From positions 124,001-188,000 of the forward strand of contig NZ_WVVW01000001.1 of assembly GCF_009857815.1 (NCBI RefSeq): 64,000 nt of DNA, read 5' to 3'. How positions within the stretch are numbered: position 1 is the stretch's first letter; each line of letters starts with the position of its first letter. The stretch is from Pseudomaricurvus sp. HS19. Its GTDB lineage: Bacteria; Pseudomonadota; Gammaproteobacteria; Pseudomonadales; Cellvibrionaceae. Under the pieces are notes generated by a model that made no database searches, was not told the origin of the DNA, and worked only from the letters and a program-made list of their open reading frames with translations. This document shows, in pieces, positions 63,453 to 64,000 of the stretch. Position numbers and translations under genes: made by a program.

Positions 63453-64000
63453 TCAGAACGGCAGGTTATAGAGCCGCGCTGCGTTGGACTGCAGCACCAT
63501 CTCTTTCACGCTGCGGTCGTAGCCACCCAGGGTATCGACAATGTGCTCCTGCACACCGGGATAGAGCGAGGTGGGGTGCGGGAAGTCGGTTTCGAACAGC
63601 ACCTTGTCCACACCGATGGTCTCCAGCATGGTTTTCGGGGCGATAGTTTCAAACCAGTAGGTCACCCAGAAGTGATCACGGAAGTAGTCCCAGGGGCGCT
63701 TGCGCAGCATGTCGGTCTTGCTGGGCAGCATCTCGTTGAACTGGTGTTCCAGCGCTTCGATGGCGAAGGGTACCCAGCCCATGCCGCTCTCTACCAGGGC
63801 GATCTTCAGGTTGGGGTGGCGGTCCAGGCGGCCGCTGACCATCCAGTTGCCCAGGGTGGCGGCGTTGCCGATGGAGAACATGGTGGCCACAACCGACAGG
63901 GTCTGCTCAAAGGAGAAGCCTTCCCAGGTGAGGGTGTTGGGGTCGATGGCGGCGTTGAGGTGGAAGTTCAGCGGAGTGCCGGTGGCATCGCACATCTCCA
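63453..64000 (-). CDS. Amidohydrolase family 2 (TIM-barrel) protein, 5' end outside window
   Basis: The 3' 181 codons of a metal-dependent hydrolase. The frame runs off the window edge, so the start is not visible. The visible part holds PNLKIALVESGMGWVPFAIE and the metal/catalytic Asp in LFETDFPHPTSLYP. Such ACMSD-like hydrolases or decarboxylases act on aromatic or steroid-derived acids. Its neighbours on the missing side are unknown. Confidence 0.85.
   Translation of the reverse strand, partial: EMCDATGTPLNFHLNAAIDPNTLTWEGFSFEQTLSVVATMFSIGNAATLGNWMVSGRLDRHPNLKIALVESGMGWVPFAIEALEHQFNEMLPSKTDMLRKRPWDYFRDHFWVTYWFETIAPKTMLETIGVDKVLFETDFPHPTSLYPGVQEHIVDTLGGYDRSVKEMVLQSNAARLYNLPF

Overview
The window reads as chromosomal DNA of a GC-rich, aerobic, Gram-negative gammaproteobacterium. 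Supporting markers are LolC-LolD-LolE, a Bat/MoxR operon, RMF, RlmKL, HrpB, a YeeN-type YebC, prfB with a +1 programmed frameshift followed by lysS, and the PA2778/PA2779 pair. The CoA racemase/transferase, the MFE-2-like short-chain dehydrogenase and the metal-dependent hydrolase fit a marine lipid-degrading lineage such as Halieaceae or Spongiibacteraceae. That family-level placement is inference. I saw no phage, integron, IS transposase, CRISPR, rRNA or tRNA.

Layout. 0-9.5 kb: tyrosine phosphatase, then a LysR regulator divergent from a 1510-residue single-chain acyl-CoA carboxylase (CT-alpha, CT-beta, biotin carboxylase, biotinyl domain), a Gfo/Idh/MocA oxidoreductase, a Nudix hydrolase and a membrane di-iron hydroxylase behind an FNR/Anr-like box. 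9.5-12.2 kb: a repeat-bearing convergent gap, SelO and an SRAP/YedK protein. 12.3-17.3 kb: a Cus-type metal efflux cluster (small Cys-rich secreted protein, CusB-like, CusA-like) without an outer-membrane factor. 17.4-21.2 kb: GNAT, nitrilase-fold amidohydrolase, secreted propeller protein and a DapB-like dehydrogenase. 21.2-25.5 kb: an orphan ATP-grasp gene divergent from a Fur-box-preceded TonB receptor and a PepSY membrane protein (iron module). 25.5-30.4 kb: a striking perfect inverted array of 22-bp units, AvtA, a family III CoA racemase/transferase and two tandem GT25 glycosyltransferases.

30.4-37.7 kb: a six-gene minus-strand Bat operon (moxR, DUF58, DUF4381, batA, fused batB-batC, batD). 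37.9-48.5 kb: the large NAD-glutamate dehydrogenase, a PAS-GGDEF cyclase, pyrD, rmf, rlmKL and a small secreted protein. 48.8-52.9 kb: lolC-lolD-lolE and a YeeN-type yebC, separated by a second, smaller copy of the 22-bp repeat family. 53.1-59.3 kb: SDR, PA2779-like and PA2778-like pair, a periplasmic binding protein and hrpB. 59.5-64 kb: prfB-lysS with a 68-bp palindromic repeat between them, an AraC-HTH/Ogt fusion and the 3' part of an amidohydrolase cut by the window edge.

Most of the window is ordinary core chromosome. The least explained items are the single-chain carboxylase, the repeats that lie between convergent genes, and the Cys-rich cus companion gene.
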